A stretch of DNA of 64,000 nucleotides from Apostichopus japonicus. Lineage: Eukaryota; Echinodermata; Holothuroidea; Aspidochirotida; Stichopodidae. Numbering within the stretch: position 1 is the stretch's first letter; every line of letters starts with the position of its first letter. The DNA lies in the NCBI RefSeq assembly GCF_037975245.1, contig NC_092580.1:25960501-26024500 (forward strand), in the 5' to 3' direction. The notes beneath the pieces were generated by a model. The model did not search any database, was not told the origin of the DNA, and was given only the letters and a program-made list of their open reading frames with translations. The position numbers and the translations under genes were made by a program. This document shows positions 37,601 through 49,108 of the stretch, one piece after another.

Positions 37601-38550
37601 ACAGCTCCATTGCAATGATGACATTGTTCACTCTGCAAAGATGCATTCCAAAAATGCTATCAAAATTTTTGCTGTGCAAAATGGTACCAAGATTTGGTTT
37701 TGAGTTGACTTATGTGCAGAAACTATCCACCAATTAACCTCAGCTGCTATAATATCCCTCTACACCTCGAGAAATATCCATTCAGTTTTACAACTTAAAC
37801 AGTAACGACTAGCCTAGGCAGGCTAGGATTAAACCACTTGTGAAATATAAAACTGAATTGAGGATGAATTCATTAATGGCATCCAGTGAATAAAAGAGTG
37901 AAATTTCTTTGTATTTTTTCTTCTGGTACCAGCGTTTAAAATGATCTGGTAGCCAGTGTGCCAAGGATGTGTAGTTTGTAGCAATATGTATTTTGAGGAC
38001 AAAATGCAAATAGATTCTTTAATGGATGTCTTCATACAGAGTTAAAGTCTTGATACGTTTATTGGAGGTATGGTTGCACATGAGGAGGGGGCTCTGTGGG
38101 GAGAAAGGTGGTATCCTCCTCATTGGAAATGTGCCATTCCTTAGACCTGTTATTGTTATCTAGCCTATTTTCCAGTTCTGTGCCATAATTTCACACACAG
38201 GCGCCCTTTGGTATTGTAAAAAGGACAGGGGCACTTATTGACCCCCTGTCCTGTTCATCTTACATTACCCTTCCCCCACCAATCCTGGGTTAAAATCCTC
38301 GGAAAGGAAATGCTTATATTTGTCACCAATTAGAATCGGCATTTTGAAAACATTTAGCAGTTACTGAATGGGTGGTCAGTTTTTCCACAAGTATCGGTTT
38401 AAACAAAACGTGTTGCTTCTTCTGCAGCTGTTTGGATTTCTCAATGCCGTGGTTTGGGGAGGCAACGTGTGGTTCGTCTGGAAGGAGACACCGTGGTTCC
38501 GTGCCAGAAGTGAAGCTCAGACTGGTGGTGATCTGACGAACAAGGCCTAA
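25609..38550 (+). CDS. Synaptophysin/synaptoporin-family MARVEL protein (six coding exons)
   Basis: Four-TM vesicle membrane protein of the synaptophysin (physin) family. Coding exons: 25609-25668, 29552-29617, 33500-33633, 35069-35249, 36663-36863, 38428-38550 (stop TAA 38548-38550); all GT-AG, phases consistent, 254 residues. The ATG has A at -3. The family N-terminal motif LLEPKGFIRLLEF precedes TM1 (about 38-56). TM2 is about 112-134, TM3 149-170 (FASCAWAAG-like) and TM4 215-232 (FGFLNAVVWGGNVWFVWKETPWF). Each vesicle-lumen loop has a cysteine pair (C65/C96 and C192/C199), as in synaptophysins; loop 2 has N-glycosylation sequons at N181, N196 and N211. The cytoplasmic tail is only about 20 residues and lacks the Tyr/Gly/Pro repeats of neuronal synaptophysin, as in synaptophysin-like proteins. 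The 5' end of exon 2 is amplified in the intron 1 array (27187-29610). Confidence 0.92.
25999..26345. mobile_element. piggyBac-type MITE in intron 1 of the synaptophysin-family gene
   Basis: 347-bp element with inverted ends AGGCATTGAAGACTCG / CGAGTCTTCAATGCCT, flanked on both sides by TTAA (25995-25998 and 26346-26349). The TTAA target is characteristic of piggyBac elements. There is no coding capacity. A related copy sits at 44850-45221. Confidence 0.85.
27187..29610 (+). repeat. Tandem array of intron 1 end plus truncated exon 2 (15 units of 161-163 bp)
   Basis: Fifteen head-to-tail units begin CATTTTAAATATCGC and end CGTCTTCTAG. Each holds the polypyrimidine tract, the CAG acceptor and most of exon 2 (GGTGACCTACCATTTCGAG...). 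In 14 units the exon copy is cut after CTTCTAG and runs into GCATTTTAA, giving RLLAF then a stop; the 15th unit runs into the real exon end GAATTT with donor GTAAGT. The 3' splice sites look intact in every unit. A few copies have substitutions (CGA to CAA, CGT to TGT, CCA to CAA), and units near-alternate GAGTATATT and GAGTTTATT. Each unit has AATAAA after the stop. The unit junction shares AG with both original breakpoints. Confidence 0.95.
32443..33338. mobile_element. Unclassified inverted-repeat element with CCCGG-rich ends
   Basis: Begins CAGACCTGTCAACTCTCCCG and ends GGTTGACAGGTCTG, a perfect 13-bp inverted repeat (CAGACCTGTCAAC). Inside both ends are repeated CTCCCGGTTTT / CTCCCTATTTT motifs. 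I could not find a convincing target duplication (ACTTGTCT versus TCGTTTGT), so the superfamily is not assigned. It lies in intron 2 of the synaptophysin-family gene and codes for nothing recognisable. Confidence 0.6.
34590..34975. repeat. Degenerate tandem repeat in intron 3 of the synaptophysin-family gene
   Basis: Variants of AATCAGAAGAAGTGAGCTAATAG recur at about 34590, 34712, 34800, 34865 and 34947, with a variable 65-120 bp spacing. The copies are diverged, so the repeat structure is tentative. Confidence 0.3.
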
Positions 38551-41500
38551 TCAATCATTAGGTACATGTGTAGGGGAGGCTGATTGTTGACTGGTGAAGG
38601 GAAGCCAATGCCTTTAGATGAGGTGAAAGTTTTCACAGAATGAGCAAAAAATCAAAAAATTGCATTTTCCTGCCTCAAATTTCATGATAATTTTTGCAAG
38701 TAGAGAAGGTGAAGCAAGCAAGGCTACAGGTTGTTGTTCTATATGAAGATGATGGTTTGTTCATTTGTTCGATGATTGCAAGTTATATTTCTTGTTTACA
38801 ACATGAAATAAGTCCTCTCTATGATTTAAATTTGTCTTGACTAATAAGCTGGTCCACAGAGCACCCCCCTCCCATTGAAACCTACACAACCCACAAAGAA
38901 AAACAATAAGCTGTTATTGTTTCTTCCCTTAATATGTAACTCAAATCAAAATTAAAGAGAATATCGGCTCAGTGCATTTGTCAGATTTTAAGTGACAACC
39001 TGTGATTTTGACCTTCCTAATATCAATAACTAACTAGCCCCACCCACCCACCCCCTTCTTTTTTTTCCCCTTCTGCTTGAAATTGAGCAAGATGTATTCT
39101 TCTTTGAGACATTCTCTTACCAAAGAGACTTAGATGACTCATATTCAAAACAGCCGACTCAGCACTACCTTCTAATTTATCTCGCTGTACATGTACATTG
39201 GTAGTAGTGAGTGTACTCAAATTGGTACTCACATTGTGTATTCACATTGGTACTCACACGCTGTACTCACATTGGTAGTAGCGAGTGACATTTTCCAAAG
39301 CAGTTCTGTCTACCTGTTGTCAAACAAGGACAGTAAAGTGGGCGGGGGTCTACTGGAAAGAATCGAATATGCAGGTTTCCTTGGTTGTATGTTCTTCTTA
39401 TAGTGAACCAGATGCATCAGATCTTTCAAGGTGTATGTTGATTTTAACAGTAAACATCATGATTTAGTGTATACCCTTACCACACTTTCATAGTAGCGGT
39501 CTCATTACCTATTGTAGTTTGCATATTACAGGTGGGACTGAAGTTGTTTGTGTTACTAGCACTTACAGGGTAACTAACCTGTTCTGTCTTTTTTGAACAG
39601 AAAAGAACATTGTCCAATTTATTGATTTCCATTTATTTGATGAAAGTGGAATATATGGTTTATGGAGAAAGACAAGTTTACTTAATAAAGGATACCTTTA
39701 GGCACAGAAACAATTTTGATATGTTGTAAACAGTTACAAAAACCACTCCTATGAATCCAGGTTGTATTTCTATGAAACCTGCCAGTTTTGAGAAATCAAC
39801 TTTCAAACATCTGAGGTTCATCAGTTGAAATGACTGGACCCACATTAGCTTAACACAGAGACCATTCGGGCCAGTTCATCAGGTGCAACACAAAACTGAA
39901 TCGCAAAACATGAGATTTTTATAGCCTCAAATAACATGTTTACAATGCATTGCAAATGAATGTCATCAAAGGATATGAATATTAAAAGAACATGTATGGG
40001 TTGAGTTATTAGATTTCATAAAACAATGGATAAACGTGAACAATTAGACCTTCACAATAGGAGCCCAATGTCTGAAAGGAACATTCCTGAGATTTGAAAA
40101 AACAGAATAGCTGTTAGAACATTACTAGCTTCCAAATTTGTTTTACTTTCTACCTAGACTATGACAAATCCAGACTAAAAAGTTCTGGCTAAACTAATCC
40201 TTTGAGGTGGGCTACGAAGCATTGTCGTTTAACGAACAGTGTTGGGTGACTTGAGTCATTATTTAATTGTGTACATAGTCATTAATTAATCACCAAATGG
40301 CTCTGTCCTGTTCTTTTCTATTCAAAAGGCAGGACTGGATTAAACATTTCATGTGAATAAATGTGTTATTGATATTTTGAAAACTTGTTTACAAAGAATA
40401 TTCACCAGATCAAATCAAGAAGTTTGTTTATTTGTGCAGCTGCTTGTAGTTATTACAGTTTCGGACATTGCTTTTATTTTGGAAATGAATGGAATTTTTT
40501 TGCTAATCTGAAATACATATTAATGTGATGAACTTAATACTCAGAAGATATAGAACATCATGTATGATTTGGTTTAGCATTGAATATAATAATAATAACT
40601 TTGTCATTGTTTTATTTTAAATTCTGCTGCCCTTGACAGGGATAAATAATGAAATCTGACCTTAGAAACTAAATTCACATTGCATCTTAAACCTCTCCCC
40701 TCGTCATGTTGCCAGTTCCCTCCCAAATTGTTTCTCCCCTTCTTGGAAAGATTGGGTTTTATTAATAGTTGATTATTTACTCTCCTGTGCACATGATCTT
40801 GTTGCTCTTACTAATGGGTGCTTTCAATGATTCTTTCTCTGTTGGTTTCTTTTTTTTCTCTTCTTTTTGCACATCGACCAATCAGGTGTTGTCGTCAGTT
40901 TTGCTCCTTTGCTTGAGCTAGCCAAAAGCATTTCATATCTTTTTCTGTTTTTGCTCCATTTATTACAAATATCTTGATTTTGCTTTATGATGCTTTATAT
41001 ACTTAAGTAAATATTTTTATGATAGTTTCTGATCACAGAATGAAGATTTTGTCTACCAATCTTAAAGCTCGCCGCCACTTTTATGGATTAATTTTTGATC
41101 CATCCTCGTCAACGATTAAGTCGTGGGTGAGGATATGATGTTATTCGTCCTAATGTTGGTTGTATACATGAAGGAAATTTCAAAGAAAAAATATAATGTT
41201 TCAAAGGTGTGCAGAAACGTACAAAAGTTTCCTTCTTCAAACAAGGAAAACTGATGAAAAAGATATTCCATAAATTTGATACTTATAAGGCAAATTGTAC
41301 AAAATCAGACTGATCCTTTAGCAAAAATTATTTTGTTTCCGTTTTTTCCCCCATCTATTCTTAAAGCGATATATGAATTAGAATTTATATTTAGTTGTGA
41401 TATTATTTTAGTACTGTTATATCTTATGATTCATTTATGTTGAGAACTAGCCATCTTTCTTTCCGTTAAAATCTCTTTTTCTGCTGTATTTGAATGTTAA

Positions 41501-42974
41501 CAATTTTCTTGTTTGCCAATGTTAGCTGAATCCACAAGTTGTTTGTTATCTTTTGCATTGTTTTCGCTTCCGACAGGAGGGACTTTCATTTTTAAATTGG
41601 AAATGAATAATAAGTGAATGTCTAAAACTATGCTTATACGCTGATTTTATATTTCGCCAGAAAAGTATTGAACAGTAGAGCATAGTTTTGAAAGTAGCTA
41701 AGATGTAGGAATAGTACAGTTTAGAATATCTTTATTTCCACAGACTTTGGTTAATATTTCAATTAAACACAGACATTTTTGAAATTACAAAGAGAAATAC
41801 GAAAGAGTTCAGTTTGTAATCAGACATTAAATTGGGAATCAGAAAAATTGAATTGTAAATAATATTCCCTTTGGCGTAGAAGAGTTAAACTGTGTCCTAA
41901 ATGAAAGATGATCACAATCCAATGCCAGCACATATTTTGTTGCATATTTTGTTGCATAGCATTGTAGTGCAGGGTAGGTGTAAGGTCAGTCAGCAATGCC
42001 CAACCAGCCAGACTTGAACCACATCTCTAGGGAAAGTGAAATAATTGTATATTTGGCACTTAACATTGAGTTTGGATACACTTCGGGAGACTGTTTGAGA
42101 TGGGATACTCCTGGATAGAAGAAGAAAATAAGTTACTTGGCTCTGGCAGAGCGTAAAGATGTCATCTCTTAATTAACAAGTTTAATTAGTTGTAGCAAGA
42201 AGCCACTGGTAAACAGGGAATATTTGAGTGTCGGAAGGATTTGTGCGGTAGTATGATTCACGTCCTGGGGAAGGGTTTAAGGGGTGGAGGTGCCCCCCTC
42301 CCCTTTGGAAAATGTTTGCAAATGAAGTTTGCTGAGCAATGGCAAACTGTGCTCTCTTCTTCCTATTCTGGAGCCAACTTCTGTGACAAATCTGCACCCA
42401 TTTGTTGGTTATGGTCGAAATTTAGTCACCAAAATATTGCTGGGCTCGAAAATGATTTAAATACTGTTTGTGCTGTGTGGCTGTCAGAACTTCCGGGCCC
42501 AGCCACCCACCACCGCCTGGCATGGGCACATTTCTGGGTGAGGGGCCAAACTGAGGAATAAACCTTTAAGAGCTCAGTGCTGGTGCCTTGAAACAAGGGG
42601 CACATAGAGTGCCTTGGTCAAAATTAGCACTTTTTCCTGATCAAGAGGAAGTTTGAGCCATTGGCACCTCAATCAGATGGCATTGTTGGCACCTTATATT
42701 CAGCAGTACACCACTTTGATACATAACTTATGTGTTATGCTAAAACAATTGGAGAAAAGAAAATATCACATTTATTCAAACTCATATTTGTGTCTTGTTA
42801 CTTTGTGAAGTATTAAATCTACAGAAATTTCCATCAAACTTAAATTATAACCATTAGATGTATCTTGTAATGGTGTGAATGTTTTCTACTTTTTTTTAAA
42901 GTATCCGATCATTTTAAACCTGTTATTTCAATGATTGTGTGCTTAAAACATGGATTAATAAAGTTTTTGGATAC
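38551..42974 (+). other. Probable long 3' UTR and downstream flank of the synaptophysin-family gene
   Basis: T-rich sequence without coding potential. AATAAA occurs at about 39683 and, in a strong-looking context (GATTAATAAAGTTTTTGG), at 42957-42962. If the latter is used the 3' UTR would be about 4.4 kb, common for neural genes. A small ATTGGTACTCACA repeat lies at 39190-39290. Confidence 0.4.
42957..42962 (+). terminator. Candidate distal poly(A) signal of the synaptophysin-family gene
   Basis: AATAAA followed by a T/G-rich stretch. Assignment to this gene is by position only. Confidence 0.35.
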
Positions 42975-44849
42975 ACTGAAGAATCAACTTTTGCATTGTC
43001 ATCATTTTTTTTTTTGCCCCCGTAAATTGTTCATAGAACCAGACCTGGTTTAATTGGAATAACTCAGATACACCCAAACTTACTACACTCTTGTTGTACA
43101 AATGAAATAATTACTTTGCTTTTCTTTTCAAGGGAAAGCCAAACATTTCCTTTGCTAAAACCCTTCTCTTTTAATATACAAACTGAGTTCCTGCCAGAGC
43201 CATGTCGTTCCCTGATGAAAATGATGTATTACTTTGATACTATGTTTTGACATTACTATATATATTATTTATCCCATATTCCCCCTGGCCACATAATTCA
43301 CCCCAGGACATAGGGTTGCACTGCTTCTTCATCACTCCTACCCCACTCATCTCCCTAAGGCCTGACTGTAAAGTATTGCAAACACGAGACATTTTCCCCT
43401 ACGTTCATTTAGCATTTATAATGACTTATATGAAGCTCTACAGTTTGCAGGCTGTAAGAAGGACTACATTTTTCGTTGCAATGATAATAAGATTGGTTGT
43501 TTGCCTGCAGCTGCCACCCTTTAAGTGATCATTTCAGACAAAAATACTCCACTAAATTTAGCTTTTATATTAATTCTCCTTTTTGAAATTTATGAGGGGA
43601 TATGGTGGATAACTCCTTCACAATCAAGGCCTCTAAGTTGATATATTCCCAATGGAATATATCAACTCATGGTCTGAACACAGGTTTGAGATGTCTGGGG
43701 TGGTGGGAGGGGGGGGGGTGAGGAATCAGACCAATATCCAGTGGTGTTTGGCATTTCTGTCTGGAGCAGCACCAACTCTGTAAATAACTACTCTGTAAAT
43801 GATTGTGGGGTGGGCTCATGACTCAGAAACTTGCTGCTCTTTAGGAAAGAACTTCCCTTTCCTCTTTCCTTTCATTTTGAAGTTACATCCTGCATTTTGA
43901 TATGTTATACAATTACAAACATGTCAAATTACTTACTAGCAGGACTGCAGTTAAGTGTCAAATCCCCTTTTCTTTTGAATCACAGCCATGGAAAAGTCAC
44001 TCAGACATTCAGGTTATCACCTCAGTTCCATAACTTGAAAGCTTCTTCTATAAGGCTGTCACATTAAGTCCTCTTTTGTGTTTCATGCTTTGATCAGATT
44101 GTAAATTCTGACTTGCCTCTCAAAGGTATAAGTTATTGTCTGCACTGTCCAGTATATTGATTGCCACATTTATAAAGAGTACTTAACAGGTCCATATATC
44201 CCACTTCCAAAGGAAACTGCCCACCATTTCTGTCCCCAATGAATCTCACCTTTAATTGTCATCCATTGTATCGTAAATGAGCTCAAAGGTAAAATTTTTA
44301 ATCCAAAATGTCAAAGTTTAACTACTTAATTTTGGTCAGCTGTCAAGTTGTTGGAAAAAGCTGAAAAGTTGTTGGAAGCTTTCAGTGGGACAGTTTCTGA
44401 GAAAAGTAAATTATTGCATAGAATAGGGTGATATTGAAAAAAGGGAAATTAAAAATTTTGGTGTGTGTTTAGTATGTGAAAAGAATTGGGCACTAGCGAG
44501 TACAGAAATTTGGACAGACTCAATTTGGGTTGAAATGGACAAGAAAATGCTGTTAAATATACCTCCATATATAGCAGCTGAGGCTTGCAAATGCATACAA
44601 CTGGATTTTCTGTCTCCTTTCTTTTTGTGAGCACCCAAGTGGATTCACAAAAGTTTAGAAACTGTTCAGACTTTTCGAATTTCTCATAGTTGTAATGAAT
44701 ACCTTAAAAAACCGTCCATGGATAGTGTTCTGGTATTTTATCTAGCTACTCCAATTTGAGCATTAACTGACAAACTGTCAATTCTAATCTCATATTTCTA
44801 TGAGCTAACTACTCTTAAGGTATGTTTTTTCTCACAAAGCAACACTTAA
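42975..44849. other. Intergenic, no gene recognised
   Basis: AT-rich non-coding DNA. Contains a perfect 13-bp palindrome with a 4-nt loop at 43637-43666 and a G-run near 43710. Confidence 0.35.
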
Positions 44850-45221
44850 AGGCATTGAAGACTCGCTCCAAACTGCGTGCCGCCCTCTGCTAAAAGTTAA
44901 CTTTCTGTTGCTTCAAAGTGAAGTTTTTTTTCTTGTCGCTACAAAATGCAGACAGTAATGAAATGTGATACCTTGCTATCTTTAGCTGGACCTGAGATGC
45001 ATCCATCGCTGTATCATTTGTAAACTGTGTTGTGGGTATTGACCGTAGCTGCATGTATTGACTGTACACTAGTGTCGAATTACCGACGGTAGCAAGCTGT
45101 GTGTGTGTATTTTCTGGGATCCGAGTTGGTGGTGGTGTTTAACACTTCTGTTACACCTCATTCGAAACTAGGTCAGATTACCGGCATGAGACGTTTCTTT
45201 GTGCGCAAGTCTTCACACCCT
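44850..45221. mobile_element. piggyBac-type MITE, second copy
   Basis: 372-bp relative of the element at 25999-26345: starts AGGCATTGAAGACTCGC, ends AGTCTTCACACCCT, and is flanked by TTAA at 44846-44849 and 45222-45225. The right inverted repeat carries substitutions. Shared interior blocks include AACTTTCTGTTGCTT, CTTGTCGCTACAAAATGCAG and GTAGCTGCATGTATTGACTG. Confidence 0.82.
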
Positions 45222-46102
45222 TTAATAATTTCAAGAAAAAACAAATTGTGAAAAGGTGGCATGAAATTTGCTGCTGCCTAAAAGATAATTTGTGATAGAT
45301 TTTTGTAAATATTTTTTAAATTTCTTCTTCAATGAATTCATGCACTGTAGGCACTATTTATATATATACCTCAAGACATGTGGGAATAATATTAACTTTA
45401 TATAGTTCAGCCTCTTAGTTGATACAGATCCAGCAGTTGAATCATATACATATTCTTAGGGAGCACATGTAACGATTCGTGGTACTATTTAAATCGGGTG
45501 GTTTTTACCAAACTTTGACCAAATGTGCTTGACTTAGGCCCTATTCCTCATATTAGTCATTTGTCAACACCAGCCATATTACTCAACTCCTCCCATAAAA
45601 TCCACCTTTTGAGGCTACTGACCTCGGCTGCAGCAACAGATTCATTGAACCTACCAGAGATATGTTGAACTACATGGTGGTTGTATTTATGTCAAATGGT
45701 CATTCCAAATTAAGTTGGTTTTAAGTTTTCCAATCATGACACCTTTAAGCTTCATTATTGACCCTAATTTTACATGCTAGTTTTCTTTATACACCACACG
45801 ATTTTACCTTCCAGTGTAAACATATCCCACTGGCACCTGAAGGCAACCAATGGGTTGTAAATCCCACAGAAAAAAAACCTTTCAAAACCAGGAAGTGTGT
45901 GGTGGAAAATATGCCATGAAAATTGAGCCCCTTGCTGGGTTTACACCACCCGACACAGGTCACATCTGTTAGGATTTGAAGGGAAACATCTGAGATAAAT
46001 TCTGTACAGCGTGCGGACTGAATGATAACAGGTGTACGAAAAGCTTAACTTTAAACATCAACAATTTTAAAACGTAGTGTTTCGCAAATCGTACACAAAC
46101 AT

Positions 46103-46262
46103 CAGGCGCGTATCCAGGATTTTCTAACCCGGGGGGCGCGAATTACTATCTAAGCGGAGCGCCACCATCGGTTGGCGCGGAGCGTACAAGAAAATTTCTG
46201 GTTTTGATACCCCCCAGATCACCGGAAATGGCACTTCTCGGGCTTGAAAATGACCAACCAGA
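46103..46262. mobile_element. Fragment of the CAGGCG...GTA repeat family
   Basis: Begins CAGGCGCGTATCCAGG and contains the AGCGGAGCGCCACC...TTGGCGCGGAGCGTACAAGAAAATT module shared with 23310-23440, 22454-22733 and 47295-47461. No matching right end was found nearby, so it is probably truncated. A reversed end CTGGATACGCACCTG at 48504-48518 could be its partner, but flanking target duplications do not match. Confidence 0.55.
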
Positions 46263-46780
46263 TGAACACTTTTGCCTGAGAACCGCAGTATTTCCCAAAA
46301 GTTTTTTTTCCATCCATAACCTTTTTGAAGATTGTCACCAGTCACACATCATGTTCGACCTCATTGCATGTCCTATGGATCGTTGCTTTTGTAGGTGATT
46401 CTACGTCACGGCCCACAATATCCGAAAGCCCCACTTTTCAAGGTTTTAAGCCCATTATTTGTTGAGAATTTGAAAATTCACATTTCTCGTGAATAAAATC
46501 ACTTCAGAACATACCCATAATGTTGCACAAAATTCAATCTATGGACAAGCAATATAGAAAAACCTCCTTGAACCCCTAACAGACAGGTCAAAATTGCACG
46601 AGTAGAGGAAAGTATGATGAAGAATGTTGGTGAGGAAATTTTGGAAAATTCCGACACAGTTAATTTATTGGTGTAGAAATATTGCAACCTCTTATAATGG
46701 CTATTATAAAACTGCGTTGAAGGAAATGAAAAATAGCAGATATTTCCGATATCAGGTATATCGAAACCGAACACTACACA

Positions 46781-47192
46781 CATAGGCGTAGGTCCCGTAG
46801 GAGGCGGGGCTGCAGCCCCCCCCCCCATCCGCAACCAAATTTTCCCCATTTTTTTCTGGTACCTACTGAAAGAAAAATAAATAGCAATGAATAGCTTAAA
46901 AATGATCTCCTTTGTTATTAAAATAAAGTTCTTAGCTTGGCCGATATTACTACTGTAAAAGAGAGTTGTGACATAAATGGATCTGTATGCTTTTTCTCCA
47001 TCTACATAAGACATTTGGTTGTTTACATTAGCATCCGGCGGTAAACTGTGCAACTTTCACGGACCGTACGGTAAACGATGGCATGCGATGTAATGACCGA
47101 TGCTTGCTTATATGGTATTGGCATCGATATGTTGGCTTTTTTTCGGGCAAGTCATTACAGCCCCCAAATCCAATTTGGCTCCTACGCCTTTG
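46781..47192. mobile_element. hAT-type non-autonomous transposon, CATAGGCGTAGG ends
   Basis: 412-bp element from CATAGGCGTAGG to CCTACGCCTTTG, inverted repeats matching at 11 of 12 positions, flanked by a perfect 8-bp duplication ACTACACA (46773-46780 and 47193-47200). A C-run lies inside the left end. No transposase is encoded; open frames across it are incidental. Confidence 0.85.
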
Positions 47193-47294
47193 ACTACACA
47201 CATAGACAGTTTTTTAGGCTGTTCATCGTGGAACATGCATTTCAATGCTCACTGATATGATGTTATATCTGCTCTTTGCTTTATAAATTCGAAA

Positions 47295-47461
47295 AGGCGT
47301 GTAGCGAGTAATTGCCAAGGGAGGGGCGAAGCCTGTAGGCAAACTATCTAAGCGAAGCGCCACCATGAGTTGGCGCGAAGCGTACAAGAAATATTTTGGC
47401 CGAAAATGCCTCCCAGATCGCTGGAAATGACACTTCCCAGGCCTTGTAAGTTGCATCTAAG
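47295..47461. mobile_element. Partial copy of the 22454-22733 MITE
   Basis: Matches the left 165 bp of the element at 22454 (AGGCGTGTAGCGAG..., GGAGGGGCGAAGCCTGTAGG, GCCGAAAATGCCTCCCAG, TTGCATCTAAG) with few differences, then diverges. The right end is missing. Confidence 0.7.
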
Positions 47462-47713
47462 CATTGTGTTACGAGGGCCCATTGTAGCCTAACGCTAGTC
47501 ACTGCTAGTGAGAAACCTAATGTTATAATGTGGAGAGTAATTGAAATTGCCTACGTGATAAATCAGTATTTGAGAAATTAGGTCGGGTTACCGTGTCAGA
47601 ATGTTATAATACACGATTGTTCTGGTATATTCCTTATGATGACACGCTGGTCTCGGGTTAACGTCGCTTTACGTGAAATCGCGTGTATGCTGTGCAATCT
47701 TCGTGGATTCTCT

Positions 47714-47890
47714 GGAACGTTCGCTAGATATGCAAAGGACTTCCAAGAATGGAGAAAATGGGTCAGGTGTATCGAGAAAGATCTGGAGGATTCTTGACAT
47801 GGCGAATCGTATATAAAAGCCCGCCCAGATCGGAGAGTTTCTCAGTTTCTGAACGAATACAAGCGACGACACATATTATACCATTCTACT
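47714..47890 (+). promoter_or_regulatory. Orphan TATA-box promoter-like sequence with a heat-shock-element-like motif
   Basis: TATATAAAAG at 47810-47819 is followed by GC-rich sequence and a 5'-UTR-like stretch (TTTCTGAACGAATACAAGCGACG). About 95 bp upstream, GGAACGTTCG (47714-47723) is an nGAAnnTTCn pair with another TTC nearby. The arrangement resembles an hsp-type promoter or an LTR, but no coding sequence follows, so it may be a relic. Confidence 0.3.
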
Positions 47891-48339
47891 ATATATCGTC
47901 AGTGCTCAACTGCCAGTAATTTCTGAAGGATTGAGATATCGATACCAAGATTGATTCTACACTTCCATTCAGAAGTTTGAAGAGGACTTTACTGTGATAC
48001 TACAGTTTTCAGGGTGGGGTCGCCCCCTTCCCGAAATGCGTCATGTACCCCGACGACTCGGTCGAGTTCAAGACCAGCCACAGTTGGTTCCATATAGCAC
48101 AATTGTACAATTGTTTAAGGCGTCCATACACACACACGCGTTATGATAGACCATATATAGTACTTATATAGATACATTAGTGAGAGAGGAAAAATGGAAA
48201 CGTCAAAAATGGAGTTGTCGGTGTAAGGGGTAGGGTGAGGCGCACACCCCCTCCGTAATCCTTGATCTGTCACTGGCTACACTGTGTATATTGCGCTTTA
48301 ACTATGACTGTTCCTCTTTCTCTTCCCGAGGTCTTGGCT

Positions 48340-48480
48340 ATCTTCTACTCCCTCCTTTTTTCCTTTTTCTCTCTTTTTTCTTTTTCTTTTCCCTTCCTTC
48401 CTCTCCTCCTTTTCTTTTTCCCCCTCCTTTTCCCTTTTTTCTTCTCTTTTTTTTCTCTCCTCTTTTCCTTACCCGGGGGG
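48340..48480. repeat. Polypyrimidine (CT) tract
   Basis: About 140 bp of C and T only or nearly so. Lysine/glutamate-rich or Phe/Leu/Ser-rich open frames across it are compositional artefacts. Confidence 0.85.
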
Positions 48481-48664
48481 CGCGCGCCCCCAACGCCCCC
48501 CCCCTGGATACGCACCTGAACATATATTTTTAGGTTAATTGAAGAAAATGCATCTTTTTTAGATACATACAGCATGTGCATAATAGTGTTGAATTGAGAA
48601 GGCTATGAGAAAGGAACATTAAGAGAACAAATTGATTTGTTGTTTCCTTTTGTTCCCCCACAGC

Positions 48665-49021
48665 CAAGGGCGTAGGAACCGGGGGGCTGGGGGGCACCAG
48701 CCCCCCAGTGAAAAATATGGGGGGGCGGAAGTATCATTCCGCCCCCCCCCCCCCCCGCTCCGCAAGTCAGAAAACCCCTTTTTCATTTCCAAATGAGAAA
48801 AAAAATCTCATTTGGAGCACCAAATTGCATCTAAGTCCAGGTGAAAATGCAAAATTATTTACAAAATGGAGTGGGTGTTTGAAGTGTGCTATATTGCACC
48901 AAATTGCATCTGAGGCCACCTGGAAATGCAAAAAAAATCCAAAGGGGAGGGGACACCCCCTCCCCCAGGCCGGCCATCAGTCTTCAGCACCCCCACTCAA
49001 AAGTACCTTCCTACGCCACTG
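48665..49021. mobile_element. hAT-type non-autonomous transposon, CAAGGGCGTAGGAA ends
   Basis: 357-bp element from CAAGGGCGTAGGAACC to GGTACCTT-like TTCCTACGCCACTG; inverted repeats match at 12 of 14 positions. Flanked by a perfect 8-bp duplication CCCACAGC (48657-48664 and 49022-49029). It has poly-G/poly-C blocks and repeated AAATTGCATCT motifs inside. No transposase. Confidence 0.87.
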
Positions 49022-49108
49022 CCCACAGCCCTTCCCAATTCCCTTTCCCTACTTCCATTTTGCCATATGTGTTAGGAAAAAGGTTTTCTCTACAGGTTTC
49101 AGACCTAA

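Noticed and set aside
46499-47053. 184-codon minus-strand open frame
   Set aside because: It runs across the boundary of a hAT-type MITE and a C-run, has no recognisable domain and looks incidental.
46103-48518. Possible 2.4 kb element bounded by CAGGCGCGTATCCAGG and CTGGATACGCACCTG
   Set aside because: The ends are inverted, but the flanks ACAAACAT and AACATATA do not form a target duplication, and complete MITEs lie in between.
48262-48581. Phe/Leu-rich and Lys/Glu-rich frames
   Set aside because: Polypyrimidine tract translated on either strand.
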